Assembly: GCA_002104985.1 (NCBI GenBank)
Contig: MCGO01000128.1
Location: 1 to 64,000 of the forward strand
Direction: 5' to 3'
Source: Rhizoclosmatium globosum
Lineage: Eukaryota > Chytridiomycota > Chytridiomycetes > Chytridiales > Chytriomycetaceae
Length of the DNA: 64,000 bases
This document shows, one piece after another, positions 33,693 through 45,099 of this stretch (position 1 is its first letter; each line of letters starts with the position of its first letter). Position numbers and translations under genes: made by a program. The notes below the pieces were generated by a model. That model did not search any database, had not been told where the DNA came from, and was given only the letters and a program-made list of their open reading frames with translations.

Positions 33693-34721
33693 TTAGGCGT
33701 TGCTTGATGGAGTTCCTGACATTTTTCTGGGCCCAATTCCGTTTAGGGAGTTGCCTGATTTTCCCATGCTTGTTGTCACTCCTGTGGGAGCGCAAGGGTT
33801 GTTTGATGGGTTTGTAGGGTCTGTGAGACTCTTTGTTTGATTGAATAGGCGCATGAATTTGGAGTTTACAATTGTTTCTATACAATACAGTGGAAATAAG
33901 CAATATCCCCTGCAAACTAAGTTAACCATCATTATCAAAAAACGAAGAGAACGAGAAACCTACATATTCCAAAGAATATTTGTATAAAAGTTCCCACCCC
34001 ACACCTTATAACAAACACTCCCTGTCAAGTACACAACAGTCAAACTCCCCGTCAACATTGTCAAACTAACCAACTCCCACTTCCCACCCTTCCGAAACGA
34101 ATTCCTTATCACTCGCACCATAAACCAAACATCAAAATACAAAAACGAAATCCCAACTGCAACCGCCTGATACACATCCATTTGAAAGCACGTCGCAGAA
34201 TCACGATACAGACACGGCAGATTCGCTGCCACATTCAACACTGCACAAACCCCAAACACCGCCATATCAATAACCCCGCACCCCCAAACCGTTTCCGGAA
34301 CGACTTTATATTTCCGGTAAAAAAGTAACCAAAATCCAAGCACGAAACAACAACACTCGAAAAAGTAGTACGCGTGGAGTTGGGGGTCGCATGTTGTTGG
34401 TTGTGTGGCGTAACTTGGGTTGAATATCACACAGTCTTGGAGGAGGAACCCCGTGATGGCGGATAAGATGTTTGAAGTGAGGCTGAGGAATACTACGCCC
34501 CAGATCAGAGTTCGTTTCGCGGTTAGAATGGCGTCGACTGCGATGAGGAATGTGAAATATAGCTGGTCTGTTTTGTTTTCAGGAGGTTTAAGATTTAGTG
34601 GGAGGGGTTTGGGATAAAGGGTTAGAGGTTACTTACAGAGTATGAATCCGCTCCAAGTCGCGTTATCAATTGATCCCCATTCGTAGCCTGATGTTTGCCA
34701 GCCAGTTGTCTTGGGAATCAT
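33693..34721 (-). CDS. Multi-pass membrane protein of unknown function
   Basis: Minus-strand exons 34721-34637, 34567-33964 and 33909-33693 join in phase to 301 residues. About seven hydrophobic segments are visible, for example LYFTFLIAVDAILTAK, WGVVFLSLTSNILSAITGF, YFFECCCFVLGFWLLFY, VIDMAVFGVCAVLNVAANL, AVAVGISFLYFDVWFMVRV and LVSLTMLTGSLTVVYLTG. The ~55-residue hydrophilic Ser/Asn/Pro-rich tail is presumably cytosolic. The layout resembles a seven-transmembrane receptor-like or fungal integral membrane protein, but I see no diagnostic GPCR or rhodopsin residues. The gene converges on Wdr24/Rtc1 with stops only ~95 nt apart. Confidence 0.65.
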
Positions 34722-34962
34722 TATTTTTTTCGAGCTTGGATTTACATTGTTGCTGCAGTGACAAGTTAAAATGGTCCGGACCCGTTCCAAAGATATTGAA
34801 CCTGGATTCTTGTGGATGGGTTGTGAGTGGAAGTTTGAGACGAATCATTCGAAAATTTGAGCTCATGCGAGAGGTAAATTATTCCGGCTTTGTGTTGTCC
34901 ACTCTTCTGGAAGACCGTAGCCACCCTCCGCACCCTTCTCTGAATCTGACTATTTGAGGGCC

Positions 34963-37139
34963 ATGAGTAATCAGGCCAGTGCTACTTCAACTTCAAAAGG
35001 CGAGAATCCGCGGCACAAGTTTAACAGTTTCTGGAAATCGAGTGATAAGGGCTTTCACCTGTTTCCAAAGTTACTTCACAGGAGCGCGATACCTACTTCT
35101 TCAGAAGCCGCTCTTCCTCGACCTTGCGAACCTAAACAATGTTTGATTCCATCAACTTCAAATAACACTTTGCTCGGCGACGAAACTCCCCCACAAAGAA
35201 GCTTTTGTTCGTCACTATCATTTCACTTTACAAGCTCTGCAACGTTACGAGCAAACACAAAATCAACTGCTTCATTATCAGCAGAGTTGACTCCCGAGTG
35301 TGATGTTTTTCAATCCTGGAATCCTCTGCTGGATGCCTTGAATGATCCTGTTTCTGATATTGTACCACAAGTTCCGGTTCTTATCGAGCCTATTTCGTAT
35401 AGTAATCAAGAAGATTACTCGAATATTAGGAAACTACGGAGATCTAAAGCCTTGATGCGATCTCAACGAAAACGGAGGCAACGAAAGCCAAAGTTCGCGC
35501 TTCTCGAGCCAATTTGCAACTTTCATGAGGGATTAGTTCCATTTGCAGTACAACCTGATGATGCAAATCAAAAAGTCAGAACGAGAAATGTAACGGAGGG
35601 AAAATCAGCCACCAAACCACAAAAGTTCTTTGACAGAACCCAATCAGCAGGAATATTTCGTTCCTTTTTTACCGCTTCATTCGATGATCATCTCTCTTGC
35701 GATTCATCCGATGACAAGATAAGGGAACCAGTCAGACAATCACTCAGTCATTTGACCACAAGCTCGGGAAATAAACATGCCAGCTCGTCATCACTTAAAA
35801 TACCGAGTCCACTTCCTTTTACTTCCAGTGGGAGTTTCATGGAACGAATCCAGAAAGAGCCAAAAACGCAATCTATGGCGCCACGGCTTTCATCTTCGTT
35901 ATCGTCGCCCCGGCGATTAGGCTCATCTTTTAAATCGCTTTTGAAAGCGTCATCGACAACAGATGCGAGCTCTGGAGGTCCTGCTCAAGTCTCTGCACGG
36001 ACTACTCCTGTTATTGAAACCAGCTTAATTTACGAAAAACAGCAGAGTTATACACAGTTCAACAATGTCGTTCAAGGAAAGATCAATCAATACTTGATCC
36101 TACGTGAAATTGGCTCTGGTTCATATGGTCGAGTCAATCTGTGCCAAAACGAGTTTACGGACAGATATTACGCATGCAAAATCATCAGCAAGAGTAAGTT
36201 ACAGAAGAAGTTCCGTTGGACAAGCCGAGTTGGAAGTATAGAGTCCCGTGATCCCTTATCCTGCATCAAGAAAGAGATTGCGATCCTCAAGAAACTCTCA
36301 AATCACAGAAATATCAACTCTCTTGTCGAAGTTTTGGATGACGAGAACGAAGAGTGTCTGTATTTGATTTTCGAGCTTTGTGAATTCGGGTGCGTCATGA
36401 ACCTCGAATTAAATCAGACCGTTAGGCCCTTCTCAGAGGAATTGGCTCGTTACTATTTTCGTCAGCTGTTTCTCGGAATCGAGTATCGTACGTATATTCA
36501 GGTTGTACCCCAATCTTACTTTAATAACCAAAACCAGTACACAAAAACCGAATCATACACCAAGACATAAAGCCCGAGAACTTACTTCTTACAGCGGATA
36601 ATACACTTCAAATTGCTGACTTTGGGATATCTCGAATCTTTGCCGAAAATGAAAATCAAGAGCTAAATGAAATACGCACGTCGCCGCTGTTCTGTCCCCC
36701 GGAAGCTTGTCAAATGGAGTTGGATACTGTTTCAGTCATAAATGGACCAGCATTTGATGTTTGGTCAATGGGAGTAACACTATTTTGCTTTGTTCATGGG
36801 CACTGTCCCTTTGAAGACGATTGCATACCGGATCTGTACCTCAAAATTAACAAAGAGGAGCCACAAGTGTCCGGAGCCCTTAGTGTAGAATTGAAGGACC
36901 TCATTCTCCAAATGATGAAAAAGAATCCGGACCAAAGAATAAGCGTCACAAATATCCGGTCTCATGAATGGGTTCATAACTATGGCAATGAGCCTCTTCC
37001 ATCCGAGCAGGAAAATTCAGTGATTGCTAACGTTACAGATGACGAAGTTTCCAATGCAATGAGAGTCTCTGTGTTTACGCGAATCAGAAACTTATTTAAA
37101 AAGAGTGTGAGCAAAGTAAACATTGGAAGTAGTTTGTAA
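34963..37139 (+). CDS. CaMKK/Elm1/Ssp1-type protein kinase, copy 1
   Basis: Two exons (34963-36487, 36538-37139) encode 708 residues. A ~365-residue Ser/Thr-rich basic N-terminus precedes the kinase domain: KINQYLILREIGSGSYGRVNL, YACKIISKSKL, an insert after KKKFRW-like residues typical of CaMKK relatives, and EIAILKKLSNH. It continues with FELCEFGCVM, IIHQDIKPEN, ADFGISR, FCPPEAC, DVWSMGVTLFCFVHGHCPFE and EWVHNYG. The family contains the upstream kinases of Snf1/AMPK (yeast Sak1/Tos3/Elm1, fission yeast Ssp1). The catalytic loop is HQD rather than HRD, so Arg is replaced while Asp is kept. It sits 127 nt before a larger tandem paralogue. Confidence 0.85.
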
Positions 37140-37266
37140 TTACTGTTTTGTTGATAATCTCTTTGTTTCGTCGACGGGCTCCATTGTTTCCACCAAAACC
37201 ATTGAGACACCTTTCTTCCTCGCGCTAGTTCAGGCAGAATATAGCGACTGAGCCGAAACGGAGGTA

Positions 37267-40200
37267 ATGACTATTTCGTTCAGATTTGAATTTGACGTTT
37301 ACCTTACATTCCAAGACAAGGGAACTATGAGCGGCAGTAAGACGAACAGCAGTGATACTTTGGCTTCAGATCGCAATATTCCTTTGGGAAAGAGTACATC
37401 TATATTTACCAATTGGTTTAGGCGAGCGAAGAGCAATAAGAATCTGGGGTTTCCATTCGCGACATCGTCGCCAACTGTACTACCCACTCGAAAAAGCTTA
37501 GAGCTTAATGAGCCAATTATAACTTCATTTAGTGATTCTGCAAAGCAGCTGAATCACAGTCTTTTGGGAAGGGCGCACTCTCTGAAACAACATCCGAACC
37601 AATCCTCCTATATTTATGATGAGTCAGTAAAGATCACGGAAGCGCAAGTAACATCTTCAGAGACTTTGAAACCTGATATTTCAAACAAGAGTCATTTATC
37701 CAATGCTTTGGAAACCGACTCAAATAATTCAATAACTGAAACGCCCAAATTTGACTACATTCAATCTCATGCGGCGGCAAGTTCAAGAGCCAACAGCTTG
37801 CCACGAAAACTTGGAGCGAAACTTGCTGATAAATCTAGGACGCTGTCAGTTCCAGACATCACCTTCAAATCAGTTTACTTTAACTTTGATAATTTGGAAA
37901 GTTTGCCCAAAAGTGTTCAATTGGGACCTGAAGTTGAACTAATTCAGCCCCCACATCGCTCCAGTTTACCGCGACCCAGTACTCTTCAACGTAAAGTCTT
38001 GCGAGACTTAAAATCTTCGACTGGATCTATTGAGTTCAATGAATACGCAGAACTGTATATCCCACCGATTATTATTGAAACACCATGTTCACCGACGATA
38101 CCATCTAAAGCAAAGCCAAGTCCCACACATCAACTGAAAAGAAGTCTTGCTGTGCGGAAAAGGAGACCCAGGGATATTGTTCCCTTAAGTTTAAATGCAA
38201 CTATTCCTGACAAAACGTTTGATGAGAAGACTATTCTACCAAAGGAGTCTTCTCCGAAACACACAACATCTGCTAGGAGGTCGTCATCAATTCGACGATC
38301 TCCGAGAAGAGAACCTATATTTTCCTTTGACCGCGATGACCTTGTACCAATTGCGATTCAACCTCCAGTACGCAAATTGAAAGCAGTGAAAACACACAAC
38401 TCCTGGAAAAGCTCTTTGAAAAAAACAAGGACGCTGCATTCACCAAGCTTTCGCCGATCACACTCTTCAAATGGTGTTCAAGACTCTTCCAGTCGACATT
38501 CCACAGAAATATCTCCTGATACTCAATATTCAAGGAATCTGTTTGAAGGGGAAGACGCTAGTCTCTTTCAAACATCGCAAACCTCACTGCGACTCAGGTC
38601 AAGCCTTAAACAGCTAAACTCTTCGTCCATCAGCCCTCGACCTCCGTCAGTCCATTGGGAATCTCAAAATTCGCACGATATTGGCAATTACGTAACCCAG
38701 TGGGATATTCGGAATCCAAAACAGAGAGAGTCAGCAAGCACGCCTTTATCTCGATCAAACAGTCACGGAAATCGCGTTTCTAGAAAGGCATCAACGGTTA
38801 GATCAGAACTTGAGTTTGAACCCGATTCACGTTTGTCACTATGCCAGAAACGTGGGAAAAATTCACGTTCAAGCTCAAAAAGAAACCAAAGTCCTATGGA
38901 CATAGTATCGTGGAAGTCAGAGTCATTTACAGGATTACCACAAAATTTACCTTCAAATCAATTTGAGATGGGTGAAGGTACTTCAGCTACTACAAAGAAT
39001 GTGAAATTGATGTCTACATTATGGAGCCTTCGTACATTTCCATTTATGCGTCAACGAGATTCACCTATTGAGACATCGTCGGGGGAAATTTCGACACATT
39101 CGTCTTCCAATATGGCTACAAAATCCACAACATCCGTTCACTGGGGCTCAGTCAGCTCATTTTTTAACTCGTTGACAAGAGCCAGAGAATCGCGACCTAC
39201 AAAAAAGCGTTCACCTCTTCAGGATACAAAGGCTGACATTGGACTTGGAAATGAAGCAGATCGACCACGTCATCCTCGTTCCGTTACCTCCAAATCTGCC
39301 AGTTCTATGCCCCGTTCAAAATCGAGAGACAGTAATCACTTTTCAATCAAATCAGCCTCCAGACAAGACAGTCAACACAGACAAACTTTATCGCGTTCAA
39401 CCAGTGCACGCACAAGAAAAGAGAGGCACGAGGTTATCGAAAGCTCATTCGTCTATGAGAAGCACGATCAGTATTCTTTATCACCACTCCTGAAACAAAA
39501 CGAAGATGACAACTTGGAGGGAAAGATAAATCAATACCTAATACTACGCGAAATTGGCTCAGGTGCGTATGGAAAAGTCAACCTCTGCAAAAGTGAAAAC
39601 GATCGGCGATACTATGCTTGTAAGGTTGTGAGCAAGTCTAAACTCAAGAAAAAGTTTCGCTGGAATTGCACACCTATGCTGGGACCTCGATCCATGGTTA
39701 CAGAGAAAGAAGTTGATCCCATTCAGAATATTCGTCGAGAAGTGGCGATTTTGAAGAAGCTCTCAAAGCATCCAAACATCAATGCCCTAGTTGAAGTCCT
39801 GGATGACGAAAACGATGATAACTTATACATGTGTTAGTGGAACTAAGGTTTTCAATTATGGTTCTAATGGTGTTGTTTCACAGTTTTCGAGCTTTGCGAA
39901 TATGGACCTGTTATGGTCATCAAAATTCACGAACGACCTCGTCCATTTTCTGAAAGTCTTGCACGTGTCTATTTTCGTGATGTCTTACTTGGGATTGAAT
40001 ATTGTAAGTCACACTTATTACAATTTGCGAATGTAAATACCCTTTCCACAACAGTGCACAAGAACCGTATCATTCATCGTGACATCAAACCTGAGAATTT
40101 ATTACTTACATTGGAGCAAACTATTCAAATCGCGGACTTTGGTATCTCCCACATGTTCAATGAAGGCGAGGATGACAGAATTGTTGATAAAAACACCTCG

Positions 40201-41121
40201 CCTCTTTTCTGCCCTCCTGAAGCATGTCAAAGTAAGTATACCGAATTTTTCACATATGCTAATTGGACGTAAAACAGTGGAAAGCGGCTCATCAACCATA
40301 ATTAAAGGCTTTCCATTTGATGTTTGGTCTATGGGTGTAACGCTCTTTTGCTTCGTTCACGGATATTGTCCCTTCGAAGACGAATGCATCCCCGATTTAT
40401 ATTCTAAAATATGTCAAGACGAGCCCCGCCTTTCAAGAGATTTGTCGCCTGAGCTAACCGCACTCCTCTCTGATATGCTCAACAAAGACCCAGAACAGAG
40501 GGCGACTCTAAAGCAGATTCGAGATCATAGTTGGGTTACTGATAATGGAACTGAGCCTCTGATATCCGAAGAAGAAAACTGTATCTTGGAGGTATCTGTG
40601 ACTGATGAAGATATTGAGAATGCAGTATCACCAGGACGGAAGCTCATCAATCAGGTAACATACATACTACACTAAAATATATTCTAAAAAAATATTCTGT
40701 ATGAAAGGTGAAGAAGATGTTCAAGAAGGTAACGTCAAAAATGGCCCTCAAAACTCCACCAGTCGAAGACCCAACCTCGTCAATCACAGGGAGCCACGAA
40801 ACATCAGCGTCACGTTCAATACCAGTCGCAAATTCACCATTCCAAGCGGGCTTACGATCTCTTCAGAAATCAGGCTCTGATATTTTGCACCGTCAAAAAT
40901 CAGAAACAAATTACATTTTGAGTCAGACGGCGTCATCGTCTTCGAAAACGTTAGTTCCAACTAATGAATCCAGGAAACCGCCTTTGATGGCGAAACAATT
41001 GTCTGATATTACCGGAGCTTCTCTCAAACATATTCCTCGTGCTACTCAACACCAACCTCCTCAACGATCCACGACCAACAAGTCTGATTTTTTGACTGTT
41101 CCTTCGACTTTCTTTTCTTGA
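37267..41121 (+). CDS. CaMKK/Elm1/Ssp1-type protein kinase, copy 2
   Basis: Exons 37267-39832, 39884-40003, 40055-40231, 40278-40654 and 40708-41121 encode about 1217 residues (an internal ATG at 37327 is an alternative start). The ~750-residue N-terminus is Ser/Arg-rich and disordered, with many RxxS-type sites. The kinase domain has GSGAYGKVNLC, YACKVVSKSKLKKKFRW, EVAILKKLSKHPNINALVEV and FELCEYGPVM. It continues with IIHRDIKPEN, ADFGISHMF, FCPPEACQ, DVWSMGVTLFCFVHGYCPFE and SWVTDNG, all catalytic residues intact. A Ser-rich tail of ~130 residues follows. It should phosphorylate AMPK/Snf1-type kinases in energy or morphogenesis control (family knowledge). Compared with copy 1 it has three extra introns. 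Confidence 0.87.
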
Positions 41122-41469
41122 TTCCAGTTCACTTTTTCTTTCTCGTGGCTATATTCGTTTTTTGTTATTCCTTTACGTATCATGTGCATATGAGTGAGCT
41201 TTGACAGAAACTATGGTGTGAATAATGAAGATGATATCAAATTGATAACTTTGCAATCCAAACCGATAGAAAAGTAAGACACGCCTTTATTCGAAACAGA
41301 CAACCACAAAGCACCACATTCCAAATTCACATCCGAATCCAACCAAATAAATACGATAAGGGCAAACAAGCAACGAAACATACGTTAAAAAAGAACAGAA
41401 AAGTAATAAGGATGAGACTGAAGATCCAAACTCAAACAACATCCCCCCAAAAAAACCAGCCAAATCAAA

Positions 41470-44400
41470 TCACTTCTTGGAGTTTGCACGACGAGATTTC
41501 CCCAATGATGAGGACGATCCTTGTTCAGGTGACTCCGACTCCTTCTTGGATCCCTTCTTCACACCCTCCTCCGCTTCCTCAGCGTCACTCACGACAACCC
41601 CTTTCTTTCCCTTCTTCCCTTTAACAACAACAGCCTCTTCGCCCTCTTCAGCTTCACTCACCCCACTCTCAACCTTCTTCCCCTTCCTACCCGCCGCACT
41701 CTTCTTGACAGGTTTCACTTCCTCCTCTGCAGCAGACTTACTTCCATCACTGCTTCCCGCACCACTCGAACTTCCAACCCCAACCCCGGTCTCAATCTCA
41801 CGACTCTGGACAAAGAACAGCTTCACCTGTCCAACACCAGTATTCGCGAAACTGTATTGGTTCCCACGCGGGATCATAAACTGCGATCCAGCGCCAACCT
41901 CGAAACTCGACTTGTTGACAGTCACCTTCACTTTTCCTTCTTGCACAAATGCAATCTGTTAATAAGAGTCATTGTTAGATAAACTATGCAAGCGAGGTAT
42001 ATCAATACGAACCAAGACTGTAGGTCCGGAAGTCTTGTTTGATTTGACAGATCCCTTGGGTAGAACCATGACACCACTTCCACAAAACGTTCCAACACTG
42101 AACGTTCTTTGGAACAAAAACTCGTTCTTGGCAGATCCACTGCCGTCGCCAACAACTTGAGGGTGAATCATGTCTGGCGTGTACACAATCTTCTCCTCTA
42201 CAATCTCGTTTGTGACAAAGTCCTTGACTTTGAAGATTGGCGTTTCAAGAGGAGCTGGTTGAGATTCCTTTTGAGTGGGGCGTTTACGAGTGTTGCCATG
42301 GTGGTCTGAAGGGTGGTACGGTTCTTCTTTTGGGGCCTTCAAAACTGCTGTTGCAATAGGAACATAGACGCCTGCATGAAAATACTGTCAATCACAAGCT
42401 GTAAATGTTTTCAAGTTACAAACCTTCTTGGTACTTGTTCTCATACTTGATTTGTTCACCACGCCAGAACTCTAAAGGAGCCATTCTAGTACGCTTTTCA
42501 CGAACCGCATCTGCATCCGTTACAGTAACCAAAGCACCACCCCAATCTTTTTTCGCCTTCTTCTTTGGCGCTGCCTTTGGAGCAGCAACACTAACCGCAG
42601 TAGATGACGAAGCCCCACCAGCCTGTTCTTCTTCCTCCTCTCTACCCCGCTTCTTGTTATTTTTGGGTGGCCGACCACGCCCCTTCTTGACAGGAACAAC
42701 AACTTGCTCCTCCTCCTCAATTTCTTCAGCTTCCATAGAGTCTTGGGCATGCTCGTATGTCACTTCCTCCTCAAAACTTCCTTCATCCCCATCATATCCC
42801 CCAGCAGCGCCACTGTCGTCGTGTTCATATACAGTTTGGTCGACTTCGTCTTGTTGGTAGTGTACCTCTTCTTGCTCTTGTTCTTCTTCATCTTCAGGGT
42901 ACTGTAACTCTGAGTCGTCCACAACTGGAGGTGGCGGTGGAAGGGCTCTGGCTTTCCCTTTTTGACTGAAACAGGAGGGGCGGGAGCAACTTGCTTTTTG
43001 GTTGACGCGGGGGCAGCCTTTTTGGCGGACACTGGTGGTGGAACGTATCCTGGCTCTCCAGGAAGAAGAGGGAAGGACCATTCAGGACGGGAGGATTCCG
43101 CGAAGGCAACAAACTAGGGGAAGAAGTTAGATAAAATGGCAGGAACGAAGGAACATACCTCTTGTCCGTCTTCGTCACCTCCATTGTCGTCTTGCTCATT
43201 CACAACCTCATAGCTTTCCTCCTGTTGCTCTTCATAGAACTGTTCCTCTCCTTCCTGTTCTTGTTCTTCCTGCTCCTCCGGTTCCACAGACTCTTCAACA
43301 GTAACAACCCTCTTCCCCAATTGACTACGTCCATTCTCCTTTGTTCGTCCCGCATCTTGTATTCTCTCTCTTCCAGCATCCCTCACAACCTCTCTATCCC
43401 CACGAACACCACCATTTCTCTTTTCCTGAACAACACGATCTCTCTGCACAACCTCTTCTCGTCGTGGAGCAAATCTGCCCCCTCCTCGAACAACTTCCTT
43501 CTCATAAACAACCTCCTGTTCTTGTTCATAGTCATCGTCAAACCCAACCTTCTCGTCCTCTTGGACGTACTCTTCGTGTCTTTGAGGAAGAGGTTGACGG
43601 ATGGGAGCAGCTGAGGTAGTAAATCGACGAGGAGGAGCTTCAGTCGCAGGAGCACGCTTTTGAGGGTAGGATTGGTGGTGGTATTGAGGAGTTGAGGGAT
43701 CCGCAGCACTTTGTCGTCGTTGTTGAGGATGGAGTTGGGATGTTGGGCGAGGAGGAATGATTGGGCGGGGAGAAGGGCGAGCAGATTGCGGGGCTGGAGC
43801 ATGGTAGGTAGGTTGGTGTTGATGTTGTTGTTGTTGGTATGAATAGTCTTGATCGTCCTGGTCTTCATAACTGTAATGGGGTTGCTGAAAGCGCGAAGAA
43901 GGTGGAACAGGTACAGCAGAGTGGCGAGGAGTTTGTCTGTATTGCTGTTGCTGTTGCTGTTGTTGGTACGGCTGAGGGCGTTGATGGTGAGAAGGAGTCA
44001 ATGACCGAGCCGGCGAATGCGTGGCAGACGAAGAGGACGCCAAAACAAGTTGGCGGTTGTTGTTTGTGGGACGTGGTTGGGATCGTGGAGGAGGAGGAGG
44101 GAGGAGGAGGCTGGTTGTACTCTTCCAGATCCTCGTACTCCAGTGGTTCCTCCTGATTAGAGTCTTCTGGATATGCAATATACTGGTCCACATCATCCTC
44201 GTAGTATTGTTGTTGCTGTTGCTGTTGAGGTTGCGGGCGTTGGACAGGATACGATTCCCTGCGAATTGCCGAGTGCCGGCGTGACGAAGGTGGCTGTGCC
44301 TGGTTTAACTGGCTGATGATTGGGGATCGCGGGACCTTTGTTGATTTGCGAAAGACGGCGGACGCGTCAAAGTCCGATTGTTTTACACGCGGAGAAGCAG

Positions 44401-44804
44401 CGAGTTCCGGAGAAGCGGGTTCTGAGTCTGAGTGATTGAATTAGAACAAAGAAAGAAAGAGAAGAAGAAAGAGAACGGAGTACCGTGGTAAACAGCAACT
44501 GGAACCGGGACTGGTCCTGCATTCTTACCACCACCACCACCACCACCACTTTCTCCTTCTCCTTCGCCTTCGCCTTCAAACACGAGCCATTCATCAAAAT
44601 CGTCATTGTCCTTTGGTGGTCGCCAACCAGTCTTTCTGTTGTCGTTTGTTTGTTTAGTTTGTTTTGGTTTAGTTTAATTAGACAGAACACTGAATCAATC
44701 AGTGCACACCTTCCAACGCCTTCGTCCAAGTATCGATTCGGACGCGGTGGTCGCGGTCCGGCAAGTCGCGGGCCCGTCTTTGCTGGCGCCGCGTTCGTGA
44801 GCAT
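41470..44804 (-). CDS. MIF2: Centromere protein C / Mif2 homologue
   Basis: Minus-strand exons 44804-44710, 44635-44484, 44427-43159, 43113-42424, 42371-42013 and 41955-41470. The N-terminus has the Mif2 block YLDEGVGRKTGWRPP and DNDDFDEW. The middle is Gln/Pro/Arg/Glu-rich. Then come an AT-hook-like KKGRGRPPK, the C-terminal CENP-C motif EKRTRMAPLEFWRGE (binds CENP-A nucleosomes), YVPIATAVLKAP and a homodimerising cupin domain (VQEGKVKV, GAGSQFMIPRGNQYSFAN). A Lys/Glu/Ser-rich tail of ~90 residues after the cupin is unusual. Two exons need a +1 correction: one near 44060-44110 in a CCT repeat and one near 42950 in an A/G run. Each could be a one-base indel or a small intron with a weak GTCC donor. 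Confidence 0.85.
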
Positions 44805-45099
44805 TCGCCTGTTCTGTTCTGTTCTTTTTGTCTGGTTTTGTTTGTTTGGGTGGGTGGTGAAAAAATTGTGGACAAAAGGGAAAGTACATCTATCCTTTAT
44901 TATAAACAGAGCTCACTTGTTATGCTACTATCTCATACTGTTATTAATGTACTATATACAGTCAGTGATGATGTAGTGGATAGTGGCAAAAAACATTTCC
45001 TATCAAATACTCCCATTAGATTGCAGGCACCTTCACCTAATATGGCTGCGGACTTGTCGTTTCATATAAGTGTTATAGTGCACAATTATTTATTCACAT

